From NCBI GenBank assembly GCA_907165275.2, contig OU015666.1:7718001-7782000 (forward strand): DNA of 64,000 nt, given 5' to 3'. Under the pieces are notes generated by a model. That model saw only the letters and a list, made by a program, of their open reading frames with translations, did no database searches and was not told the DNA's origin. Made by a program: the position numbers and the translations under genes. Shown here piece by piece: positions 55,146-64,000 of the stretch (positions are counted from its first letter, which is position 1; every line of letters starts with the position of its first letter). Source of the stretch: Zygaena filipendulae. Lineage: Eukaryota > Arthropoda > Insecta > Lepidoptera > Zygaenidae.

Positions 55146-56239
55146 ATACTTACGTTGGATTTATAAAATAAATAACTAAATTGCATTTTCGCAATTTTAC
55201 AGTGTTTCTTGTGAAAAAAGTGAGTTACGTAGTATTTGCCGAAACATCCCCACCACGTGAGATTAGGTGAGGTTCGGTTAAGTGAACCTGATTTCATTTC
55301 AGAACGATATAAAAACAAAAAAAAAATCCTATCGATGTCACATTTATTTGTTTTTAGATTTCTTAAGAGTTGTAAGTTCGTTTGAAGATTAACCAACATT
55401 ATGTTCTCAAAAAAATTTAATCTTTTAAATAATTAAATCAGCATGATACGAAAATGTGCTTATTATATAATTTGCAATCAGGATGGTTTTTTTTTAATAA
55501 TGCTATTAAATAGCACAATCAACCTTCAGGTGTTATGGATTCACCTTGAATCTGGATATTTTGTGTACTTATATCATAAATAATTTTTATGTATTTACAA
55601 AAACAACAGTAGATTTTGTATGATTTTGTCTTAAATTTTTTTTGTTACCATAATTATGCTTCTTTGCAAATAACTGTATTGTTATTAACGATCATAAGCT
55701 TGACCTTAACATGTCACTCGGGGAGTTTTTATCCAAACCAAATTTTTAATCATGAGTTGTCTACTCAATCATCATTATTACGAAAATTCTCCAACAAAAA
55801 CATTCAAAGTTCGCTTGTTCGAATTAGAGTTTTTTTTTTTAATGCGGACCACGGCACCGCCTCGTGGGAACCGATGGTGCTTAAATTACAGAGCGATGTA
55901 AAAAAGTAGCAATAACCAAGAGCGTCGTTTTTTTTACGGACAGAAATAACAAGCAACCTCCTCACCAATTTGTAAGAATGTTCTAACCACACGGGAATAA
56001 AATAAAGGGCATGTTATTTTGCTGTAACTGTAGTTAAAAACATGTCATGCAATGAACCGCAATTTTTTATGGGCCTTAATTCCGTACGAACCTTGCCGAT
56101 GTCTCTACAGGCAAAACTTGCTTGCTAGCTATACTATAATACATGGTGTACCTATTCGTACTGAAGGAACCTGTTCAGTATCCGATTCTTGTGTCATATA
56201 TGTATGTAAAATATATATAGGTATACCTACCTATTATTT
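55146..56239. other. Non-coding spacer
   Basis: Continuation of the CACGTGAGAT repeat to about 55295, then AT-rich DNA without recognised features. The frames at 55133-55399 and 55616-55992 have no signature. Confidence 0.4.
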
Positions 56240-56385
56240 TTGACGCAGAAAAAAAATTTGAGTGCAAGTTGTCGACGCGTTGACAGATCATACTTTATAT
56301 ACTTAAGTCATTCTACACCCCATTCCTTTGGCGCGCCAACAAAGAAATTATAAAGGTCATTCAACTGCGTAAACTCACGTTTTTA
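56240..56385 (+). repeat. Dispersed repeat G, copy 3
   Basis: AAGTTGTCGACGCGTTGACAG, TTTGGCGCGCCAACAAAG, TAAAGGTCATTCAACTGCG: order as in 52600-52720. Confidence 0.6.
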
Positions 56386-56392
56386 TTACAAA

Positions 56393-56580
56393 TTTAATGT
56401 AGTTCCTTCCGCATTAATTTCAAAATCCCCGTAGGAATTCCGGGATAAAAATAGCCTATGTCCTTGGTACAGATCCCTGACAACGTGATGCAAAATTTCG
56501 TGGTGACCGGTTGAGCCCTTTAGCTGTGAAAGCATAACAAACAAACAAACGAACTTTCACCTTTATAATATTAGTAAGGA
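56393..56580 (-). mobile_element. Helitron, 3' end decayed
   Basis: 5' end on the minus strand: TCCTTACTAATATTATAAAG (at 56580), GTTTGTTTGTTTGTTATGC, GCTCAACCGGTCACC, GTTGTCAGGGATCTGTACC. The 3' hairpin is reduced to CTTCCGCATTAATTT. Confidence 0.7.
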
Positions 56581-57158
56581 TTACAAGGAGATAATAAAAA
56601 GATATATTCTCAAATTGACAACCTATGTCAAACGATATGAACGTTATGAGATATTCCGAAGGATAGACAGCAGAAAGAACGAAAATAAAGGAAAATTCAA
56701 ATAATAAATAGGATAAAATATATTTTCAAAACAAAAATACATATAAGATTAAGTATAAAAATATAAAAGCTAGTCAATTTATCGCGTAGACATCTGACGT
56801 CTGACAACTTTGCTCTTTAACGTTGGTTTTGGTGAAATGCAGACAAATATTTTTTTACTTACTGTGATCGCGACTTCGTTCATATGGTGTTAGAAATGGG
56901 ATTTGTTTAGCACAATACCTATTGTAATTTGTGACCTATAAATAGTCGAAGTCCAGAAAATTATTTCAATTTACATTTACCCGGTAGTAACAATAGGCTT
57001 CTACTAACTATTATATACGTACATAGGTACATACTTCTTCAACTTTATTAGAGTCGATAAAAAAATTAAAAGTAATCTTGACCAATATATTATGTAGCAC
57101 GTTACAAGTCTCTAGCTATTTTCTTTGTGATATTATATACCTACCAAATAATATAAAA
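56581..57158. other. Non-coding spacer
   Basis: Nothing recognised. Confidence 0.4.
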
Positions 57159-57350
57159 TCCTTACTAATACTATAAATGCGAAAGTGAGTTTTTTATTTG
57201 TTTGTTTGTTACGCTTTCACGGCCAAACGGCTCAACCGATCACCACTACATGTTGTCAAGGGTAGGTGCAGAAAAAATAAAGGGTAGTAAGTACATGCTT
57301 TTATCTCTGAATACCCGCCGGATCTCCGAAACTAACACGGGCGAAACAAA
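57159..57350 (+). mobile_element. Helitron without 3' terminus
   Basis: A|TCCTTACTAATACTATAAAT start, TTTGTTTGTTTGTTACGC, GGCTCAACCGATCACC, TACCCGCCGGATCTCCG; the CTRR end is missing. Confidence 0.7.
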
Positions 57351-57789
57351 ATAAAAAAGTCGCTATCCGAGTTATATATAAGTATTCTGAGATAATTTAA
57401 TATACAATGTACTTAATATGTTACATTTAGATTAAATTTTTATCTGTTTTTTCTCGATATCATGATTCTAAACGATAAAATTTTAGCTAGATATGAGCTA
57501 CAATTATCTAATTTCCAGAAGGGAGAAAATAATAAACTACAAAACCCAGCTATTCCTTGAAGACTAGATACTTTTATCCTATATGAGCTTACTCCAGATT
57601 GGTATATAGGAACAAAACTGGGTTACTGCCAAGTAAAGTCACTGAGATCAAATTGTATCGCAACTATTTGCTTTCAATTTTATTTCACCGCTATATAAAG
57701 AGCCACTGGAGAGACTACGAGCAGTAATAGATATCTAGCTCCACTTTTGATGAATTAATAGTACCTAAACGCAAGTATTCATGAATATG

Positions 57790-58301
57790 TTACAGTTAAA
57801 ACCCGTTTTTAGTTAGAACGCGTTTTCCTTAGTTAAAACTAGTTTTTACTAAATGCTCTTGTTAAAACTAGAATTTACTACTGATAAATTATTCGTCCAC
57901 GTACACTTTCCTAAAATGGTTCCACCCTGACATTCTTGGTAAGGTTAGGTTTGTACTGCTGACCAAGTTGCGCAAGTCGAGCGATTGTTGTCACCATTTG
58001 CCGGCCGCTGCCGCAGCACGCTCGTTATGCTCGCTTGGTTCGCGCGACTCGGTCACCAGTAGCAAGTAGATACAAACCTAACCTAACCAAGAATTTTGGG
58101 GTGCTCTACGCCTTACCTATGGCCAATAATAACAATTTTAACTCGTTTCGAAAAAACACGTTTTGTCTAATAACAACTAGTTTTACCTGATACCTTTTCA
58201 ATTTTGAGCATTAACTAATTCTAGTTTTAACAAAGGCATTTAGTAAAAACTAGTTATAACTAGGGAAAACTCGTTCTAACTAAAGACTGGTTTTTACTGT
58301 G
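57790..58301. mobile_element. Foldback MITE with 90-100-bp arms, carrying a nested element
   Basis: The left arm (AGTTAGAACGCGTTTTCC, AGTTTTTACTAAATGC, GTTAAAACTAGAATT) is the reverse complement of the right arm (AATTCTAGTTTTAAC, GCATTTAGTAAAAACT, GAAAACTCGTTCTAACT). The arms cover about 57790-57890 and 58205-58301. Confidence 0.8.
57920..58106. mobile_element. Nested CpG-rich foldback element
   Basis: ATTCTTGGTAAGGTTAGGTTTGTA (first 20 bases from 57932) pairs with TACAAACCTAACCTAACCAAGAAT ending at 58094. The core at 57980-58050 is CpG-rich (GCCGGCCGCTGCCGCAGCACG). It lies inside the arms of the 57790-58301 element. Confidence 0.7.
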
Positions 58302-58654
58302 GCAAATATAAAGAACTAGGTGTAAGTTTAAGTGTAAGTTCAGTCGAATGGTGAAAAACTGCCACGTACCGTCATTTTTCTTTATTTGAAAAAGAAAACC
58401 CAAAGATCGATTTCCAAACATCAAAAGGGCCCTTCAATTGAATCTTTCATCCAATTTTTTACTCTTTTAGGTATTGAATCTCCAAAAACTCTTTCTTGGT
58501 GTTCGTTTAGGAAAAAAGGCCTGATTTCATAGTTCTATACTCAACGGATTCGATTTCAGTCGGATTTTATAAATAATAGTAGTGTAAAAAACTGTATGGA
58601 TTATTTTAATGTGTAGCGGTGTAACACAACTACTTTTACTGCTTACGTCATAAA

Positions 58655-58745
58655 TACATAGGTATATAGGTTGTAAGGTTAAACGAAGGACGTATTGAAG
58701 AAGAGTTTTCACTATCTGATTTTCGTCTCAAATATATGATAACTA
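58655..58745 (+). repeat. Dispersed repeat H, copy 2
   Basis: AGGTTGTAAGGTTAAACGAAG, GTTTTCACTATCTGATTTTCG, CTCAAATAT; matches 52440-52535. Confidence 0.6.
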
Positions 58746-58764
58746 TATAAATTGATGTGAAGTG

Positions 58765-58883
58765 GCATTCAACTAAATTCAATTAACATTAATTTAATGA
58801 ACGTCTCTGAGTTCGGGGGTTTTGTTTTTAAAACCTTTACTTAAAATTAAGTAATTATTAAAACGACTCTGAGTGTGGCCGTA
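58765..58883 (-). mobile_element. MITE family C, one arm only
   Basis: ATTAACATTAATTTAATGAACG, AACGACTCTGAGTGTGGCCG: reverse complement of the left arm of 19816-20058, diverged. Confidence 0.65.
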
Positions 58884-58894
58884 TGTCATTTTAT

Positions 58895-59012
58895 TTAGGT
58901 ACGCCTAACAAACGTGTTTGCAGAGTTTCATAGTTTTATGACCAAAGATTTAATGAATGCCGTAAAAAGGTGACAGAGACACCGAGTTACTTTCGCATTT
59001 ATAATATTGGTA
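58895..59012 (-). mobile_element. Helitron 5' half, decayed
   Basis: CTAACAAACGTGTTTGCAGAG, GTAAAAAGGTGACAGAGAC, ACTTTCGCATTTATAATATT. Confidence 0.5.
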
Positions 59013-59714
59013 TACATTGAAGTCTCTACTGCCTCTTCCGGAAACGTGCGTGAGCTGCATTGTATATCTTCGCAATTCGTAAATGATTATTATACTATTT
59101 ATGAAAATCTTTAGCACAAAGCCCTATATATTATGTTCGTATCTGATACGCGAGGAAGACTTCACTACATAGGTACTATATATAGGTACCTCGAGGACTC
59201 GTTTTTGTAAGTGGTTTAATTTGTCCCCGATCCGAACATCCTTTTTACCTCGGGCCAAGACGGGAAATTACATTCTTAGAGCGGTTAAATCTATATAATA
59301 TATAATATTTCTTTTTAAATCACTAAGACATGTCGATAATGCGAATAACATAATTACACTTAAGTAAAAGAAAATAATTAAATCACTTAAGTAAAAGAAA
59401 ATAAAAATACTATCAAAAGTGATTTGTTCAGAAAGTATATACTTTATTAGCAGTTTTTAGCAGGTTTTAAATCAGTGTAATCACCTATCATGAAATAATT
59501 TTTAAACCATTATTATTTATAGCCGGAACAATCTGTAATCTGTGAGGACAATCCGTCAAAAGTTCAATGGAATCCATAGTTTAGTAACGTATAGAGGACA
59601 AAATACAATGATTACTAACTGATATTTAACTAAATGAACACTCGAAGAGGTTACTTTAACACGAGCAATATCCGCAATAACTAAAGCTTCAGAAGTTTGT
59701 AAGACCTTACGATG

Positions 59715-59957
59715 TCAGTCAGCTAGTCTTACTGTTAAATATTTTACTGCCAAATAAACCACCAACAAATGGTACTTATAGGTGGTGAAAAGGTTAACAA
59801 CTCCGTACGGGGCAATATAATAAATCATTTCGAGTTTAAACATGTCATATGCGACGTGAGCTGTATTCAGGGAGCGTTCGGGAACAAAGGCGGCTCCTAT
59901 CCCGATGCGAATGCTATTCAACACAATGACAAGTGTGGCAAATATTTTCCATATCAC
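59715..59957 (-). other. Weak exon candidate
   Basis: An 80-codon minus-strand frame without ATG (first codon GTG). The inferred residues include GIGAAFVPERSLNTAHVAYDM and are partly hydrophobic. An acceptor-like TTGTGTTGAATAG lies inside and a donor-like ACA|GTAAGA near 59730. I do not recognise a family; it may be chance. Confidence 0.2.
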
Positions 59958-60379
59958 ATCATCGAGCGACGAATATGAAAATATGAATGATTTATTATGA
60001 TTTTTAAATTTGTTATAGGCGATGTTTCACAGACCGTTAAACTTTACAAGTGTAATAATGCGTAGCCGAAAATGTGTTTGCTCTTTCACAAATACATAAG
60101 TGTATGGTCTTACCCCGCCTTTATAATATTCGTTTCGTTCGTAAGTCCGAATACAGTTAAATTTTCGTAAGGAAAACTCGGGGGCGAATTTTTAAAAACA
60201 ATATTTATTTTAGTGAATTGGAAAGAAATCTAATAATACTTCAGATCGTTTGTATGTATACAAAGATTGTATGGGATAATATAAAGTCTGGGAATAATAC
60301 CAACATCACCAAAATTGGAGAGGTATAGGAATCACCTTTATTGCTCCGGCTGGTCCCTATCAATGTCCTTGGATCTATA

Positions 60380-61144
60380 TCTATACTTATATTATAAAGA
60401 GCAAAAGTTTGTGAGTTTGTGGGTTTGTGTTTGTGAGTTTTTGAGTTTGTGACGTTGTAGGGGGTAATCTCTGGATCTACTAAACCGATATTAAAAATTC
60501 GTTCGCTTATAAGAAGCTACAGTAATTCTAAGTCACATACAGTGTTTTTATTCTGGAATTCCCGAGGGAACTCCGGAGATTCTGAGTTTGTGAGGTTGTA
60601 GGGGGTAATCTCTGGATCTACTAAACCGATTTTGAATATTCTTTCACTTATAGGAAGCTACAGTGATCCTGAGTGTTAGGTACTTTTTATTCCGAAATTT
60701 CCGCGGGAACTCCGAATTTCCCGCGGGTAAAATCACGGGAAACTGCTATCTGTGGATCTACTGAACCGATTTTGAAAATTCTTTCACTTACAGGAAGCTA
60801 CAGTGATCCTGAGTGACATAGGGTACTTTTTATCCTGGAATTCGCGCGAGAACTCCGGAGTTCGTGTGTTTGTGAGATTGTACGGGGGAATATCTGGGTT
60901 TACTGAATCGATTTTAAAAATTCTTTCACTTATAAAAAGCTACAGTAATCCTAAGTAACATATAGGATACTTTATATCCCTGGATTCCTACGGGAACTCC
61001 AGAGTTTATGAGATTGTTATCTATGGATCTACTTATTATAGATAGGAAGCTAAAGTGATCCTGAGTGATATAGGGTACCTTTTATCCCGGAATTCCGGCG
61101 GGAACTCCGAAATTACCGCGGGTGAAACCGCGGGGGTCAGCTGG
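60380..61144 (+). mobile_element. Helitron with about five tandem internal modules
   Basis: Starts A|TCTATACTTATATTATAAAG and ends hairpin plus CTGG|T (61141-61144). Inside, the block [GGTAATCTCTGGATCTACTA, AACCGATTTT, TTCTTTCACTTATA, GGAAGCTACAGTGATCCTGA, AATTCCxxCGGGAACTCCG] repeats at about 60468, 60608, 60750, 60890 and 61020, with unit length about 110-160 bp. Only the last module has the terminal hairpin ACCGCGGGTGAAACCGCGG. Confidence 0.85.
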
Positions 61145-61444
61145 TATTATATAAAAATGAATCCTTATTTCCCTCGGTCATGGCATCACGCGTGAACGGC
61201 TGGACCAATTTCGCTAATTCTTTTTTTGTTGTGTTTGTTATTTTAAGTAGAAGAATGTGAAAGAATTTTGGAGTTCCTGCGGAAATGCCGAAACTCACGC
61301 GGGTGAATCTCTGAAACGGATGGACCGATTTTAGCGGAACTTTCACTGCTTATTAGCTGATGTTAAAAGGAGTAAATTAGGCTACTTTGTACTTCCTGCG
61401 GGAATTCCGAAACTCCCGTGAGTGAAACTGCGGAGCACAGCTAG
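61145..61444 (+). mobile_element. Second Helitron, abutting the array
   Basis: ATTATATAAAAATGAATCC start (no clear TC), GTGAACGGCTGGACCAATTT, ACTCACGCGGGTGAATCTCT, CCTGCGGGAATTCCGAAACT, end GAGCACAGCTAG|T. Two internal modules of different subfamilies are joined. Confidence 0.7.
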
Positions 61445-61986
61445 TATATTATATATATAAAGACATTCCAAAGAGAGTCCTATACCGTGCTTTGTAAAGC
61501 ACAATTCGAAATGTGTATACCTATATTTTTGTCTGTTATCGAGATTAGATTGTTCTCCACAAACAAACCCGAAGTGACAAGGAGTTGAGATAACCGTCTA
61601 TCTCTGGAAATTGAGAAAACATCTCTGGGGATGTACCGCCATTTTCCAACTTGTTAACTACACGATAACATTATTCCCGAATACTCCAAATTGGATATTT
61701 TTCAAATCATTGAATTTGTGGTTCTTTTTTTAGTTATAATACAATATTTGTTGGTTAATGAAAACTGAACATTGACTTTTCCTTCTCATTGTATCTACAC
61801 TCTGCTATGGATCAGTGATATTATCTTCTTGTCTGATATTATAGTAAACGAGGGGTGTTACGAGTGCCAATTAAATGCCTGTTCTCTCTAATCTTGAAGA
61901 GCCCCAAATTGTAGGTTCCGAGAACCATTCATTGATACCAGTATTGAGTTGGTTCTATAAAATCTAAATATTTTTAACCCTTTTAA
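61445..61986. other. Non-coding spacer
   Basis: Nothing recognised. Confidence 0.4.
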
Positions 61987-62170
61987 ACCTTTACTGTTAT
62001 AAATGACAATGTGAGTTTATTTGTTTGTTTGTATGTTACGTTTTCACGCATTAACTACTCAACTGATCATCCAAAATTTTGCATACACGTTATCAGGGTA
62101 CAGAAAATAAGATCACAGGCAACTTTTTACTCCGGGAATTAATGCGGGTGAAACCGCGAGGCGCAGCTTG
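61987..62170 (+). mobile_element. Helitron, end altered
   Basis: CCTTTACTGTTATAAATGAC start (the TC is missing), TTTGTTTGTTTGTATGTTAC, GCGGGTGAAACCGCGAGGCG, end CTTG instead of CTRR. Confidence 0.7.
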
Positions 62171-62633
62171 TAATCTAATAATATTCTTAACCATTATAAG
62201 TATCGTGTTTTTTATATAAATCTTGTAAACATATTATTTCGCTGACTGACGTTAACGCCGGATTGTCTACGTCCATGGTAATGTGAATTAAGATAATCCT
62301 CCCTTCGATTGCCAAAGTGAAACCGAGATAGTTCAATCTCTGCCACAGTGGATTTTTATTATCTGATCAGACAAAGATTAAAGGATTATACTATTGAATG
62401 GGACCAGATACACATTATAACTGAAAACTTATCATTACGTTCATGTTGCTTGACTTAAGCGCTTTGCATTGGAATTAGGTACTCTTTAAAACCATAAAGA
62501 AAATACTTTGAGTATCTCGAAACGTTAAGTATAAATGTACCTAAACCTAAGTCTTGCTTGGCTAAGTGTGCGCAAGGATAGTGACTAGGTATTAGAGATA
62601 TGTAGTCTGCCTACCCCTATACCAAGCATGAGC

Positions 62634-63043
62634 ATAATATCTGGGGCACGGTAGTGCCCCCGCCAAGATAAGCCAAGCGAAGCGGGAGCACTACCTATCT
62701 TTTCTCGAAGCGCTTCGTCGTTTTTTGGAACCCTTATAACTTGGGTTTGGAAATTCTCGGGATATGTTGTCAATAGCGGACTGATCAAACATATACAGTT
62801 TTAATTGCACAGCTGTTATACTTTAGATTTTATTGATACCTAAAAAACCCTGATTTCGCCACTGCCTCACTGATGATCTTCAAAATTATTAGGGTATTTC
62901 CTAATGTCCTAGAAAACTGAAATTTGGCATGTAAGCTAGTATTAGTACACAAACAACAAGAAAATTATAAAACTTGTACCTTTTATCCCCCAACCCCTTA
63001 AACTAGTGGATAGAAGTTTGTATGAGAATTCCGCAATTTTGAT
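62634..63043 (+). repeat. Dispersed repeat family A, copy 2
   Basis: Same order as 178-592. Here the opening hairpin is perfect: GGGGCAC-GGTA-GTGCCCC at 62643-62660; copy 1 has lost it through changes in both arms. Confidence 0.8.
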
Positions 63044-64000
63044 CATACTTACTTAATAACACCTGCTCTGATTTAACTTAAAAATATTGTATGCGTATGT
63101 AATAATCTCGAAAACTTGAGAAATTTCGTTGGAGCAACTCTTAATGATGCAATATAAAATTTATTGACTCGTCTCCTTGATAGCATCGTTTGCAAAATTT
63201 AAATTTAAATTTCACTAAATATGCACAACATTATGAGGGAGTGATCATAAAAAAACCATTAGAAGAAATATTCTCGACGACCTGCTTTCGTATCCGTCTC
63301 CAGTGAATGGATGGGAAACGGATTCGGACCTCCAATTACAGTTCTTCCATAAAAACCACTGAGCCCCATTGTTACAAAATGATATGGCGAACAATGAGCC
63401 ATTTACATAGCTATGTAACTACAGCACAGATATACAATACGTAAATAAATTTATTGAACACAATCATTTTGGATGCCACAACATAACATGAGCGAACACA
63501 ATCGATATCTAGGTACGTAGTTGTACACTCATTCATCGCACTATAACGGATTCTCGATGTTGAATTTTTGGTGCGTTTAAGTCGAAAGCTCGCGGCGTTC
63601 TTTCAAGGAACGCTGGCTCAGCGATGCCATCCTGCCGCTACGAGCGAGCGACGTGCGAGGACCGAGCGGCTGAGCTTGGAGCCTTGCACGTTCCCGTTAC
63701 ATAACCCACCTGCCGGAGCCGCGTGCCAATAATCGCACTCACCGATGACCGGTACTTACTGCATCGATTATGTCACCTCTCAGCTGACGCCGCCGCTTAA
63801 TTGCACAAACGTACGAACGAACCGGAATTCCGTGTCGGCCGATTGCGAATAGTAGTAAGTAGTATTTTATACGCGTTGTTGACGCGAAATTTTTTCTTTG
63901 TTTAGTGAATCGAACGAGTCGAGTCCGTGTTGCGGGGTCGATGTGAGGGTGATACTGGTACGGAGGCTGGACTCACCGAGCGGATGGTTACATAAGTCGC
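63044..64000. other. Non-coding; CpG-rich promoter-like right edge
   Basis: 63044-63530 is AT-rich and plain. From about 63590 to the edge the sequence is GC and CpG rich. A polypyrimidine tract with AG (TTTTTTCTTTGTTTAG, ending 63905) precedes a GC-rich stretch open to the window end, so a 5' untranslated exon could begin there on the plus strand. No reading frame is supported. Confidence 0.25.

Noticed and set aside
60380..61144. CRISPR-like array
   Set aside because: The repeated units are 110-160 bp, diverged, without constant spacers, and are bounded by Helitron ends in a eukaryotic context.
178..63043. The two repeat A copies as LTRs of one giant element
   Set aside because: They diverge clearly, lack TG...CA ends and a target duplication, and the interior is a patchwork of unrelated elements.

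Overview
The window looks like a transposon-dense, gene-poor stretch of a moth or butterfly (Lepidoptera) nuclear genome. It is AT-rich with short CpG-rich islands. It is packed with small non-autonomous Helitrons that follow the A|TC...CTRR|T insertion rule, with lepidopteran-type LINE 3' ends, tRNA-derived SINEs, foldback MITEs and two LTR retrotransposons. I find no complete cellular protein-coding gene, no rRNA, no true tRNA gene and no CRISPR array. The species cannot be fixed from sequence alone.

Layout. Bases 1-1335 hold a dispersed repeat and a foldback element. Bases 1336-6575 hold one BEL/Pao LTR retrotransposon with two identical 173-bp LTRs and a 5-bp target duplication (ATTAT). 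Its gag, protease, partial RNase H and integrase are readable, but the reverse-transcriptase core is missing at an in-frame junction and one TAG stop separates RNase H from integrase. Bases 6.6-16 kb are intergenic or intronic DNA with LINE tails, Helitrons and a possible core promoter. Bases 16.1-17.4 kb are a three-module inverted repeat. Bases 19.8-46.1 kb carry five MITE types, two SINEs and many Helitrons, including an exact head-to-tail Helitron dimer at 40782-41161. At 46.15-46.56 kb a CpG island contains the best candidate for a host exon: a minus-strand ATG exon ending in a GTGAGT donor. Bases 47-54 kb are more repeats. Bases 54394-55145 are a 752-bp Ty3/gypsy-derived mini-element with two identical 134-bp LTRs, keeping only the integrase C-terminal tail. 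Bases 56-62.2 kb hold Helitrons, a nested foldback MITE and a multi-module Helitron array (60380-61144). Bases 62.6-63.05 kb carry a second copy of the repeat seen at the left edge, and the last 450 bases are CpG-rich and promoter-like.

How the parts work together. The two LTR elements have perfect LTR pairs, so both inserted recently, yet neither encodes a complete replication machinery. The simplest reading is that they were mobilised in trans by full-length relatives elsewhere. The same holds for the Helitrons and MITEs, none of which encodes a helicase or transposase here. If the exon at 46.2 kb is real, its transcript runs leftward and much of 1-46 kb may be intron or upstream-gene spacer.

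Limits. Identities were judged by eye. Repeat boundaries without a target duplication or exact terminus are approximate to about 5-20 bases. Family names for Helitrons, LINE tails and SINEs come from remembered hallmarks, not searches.
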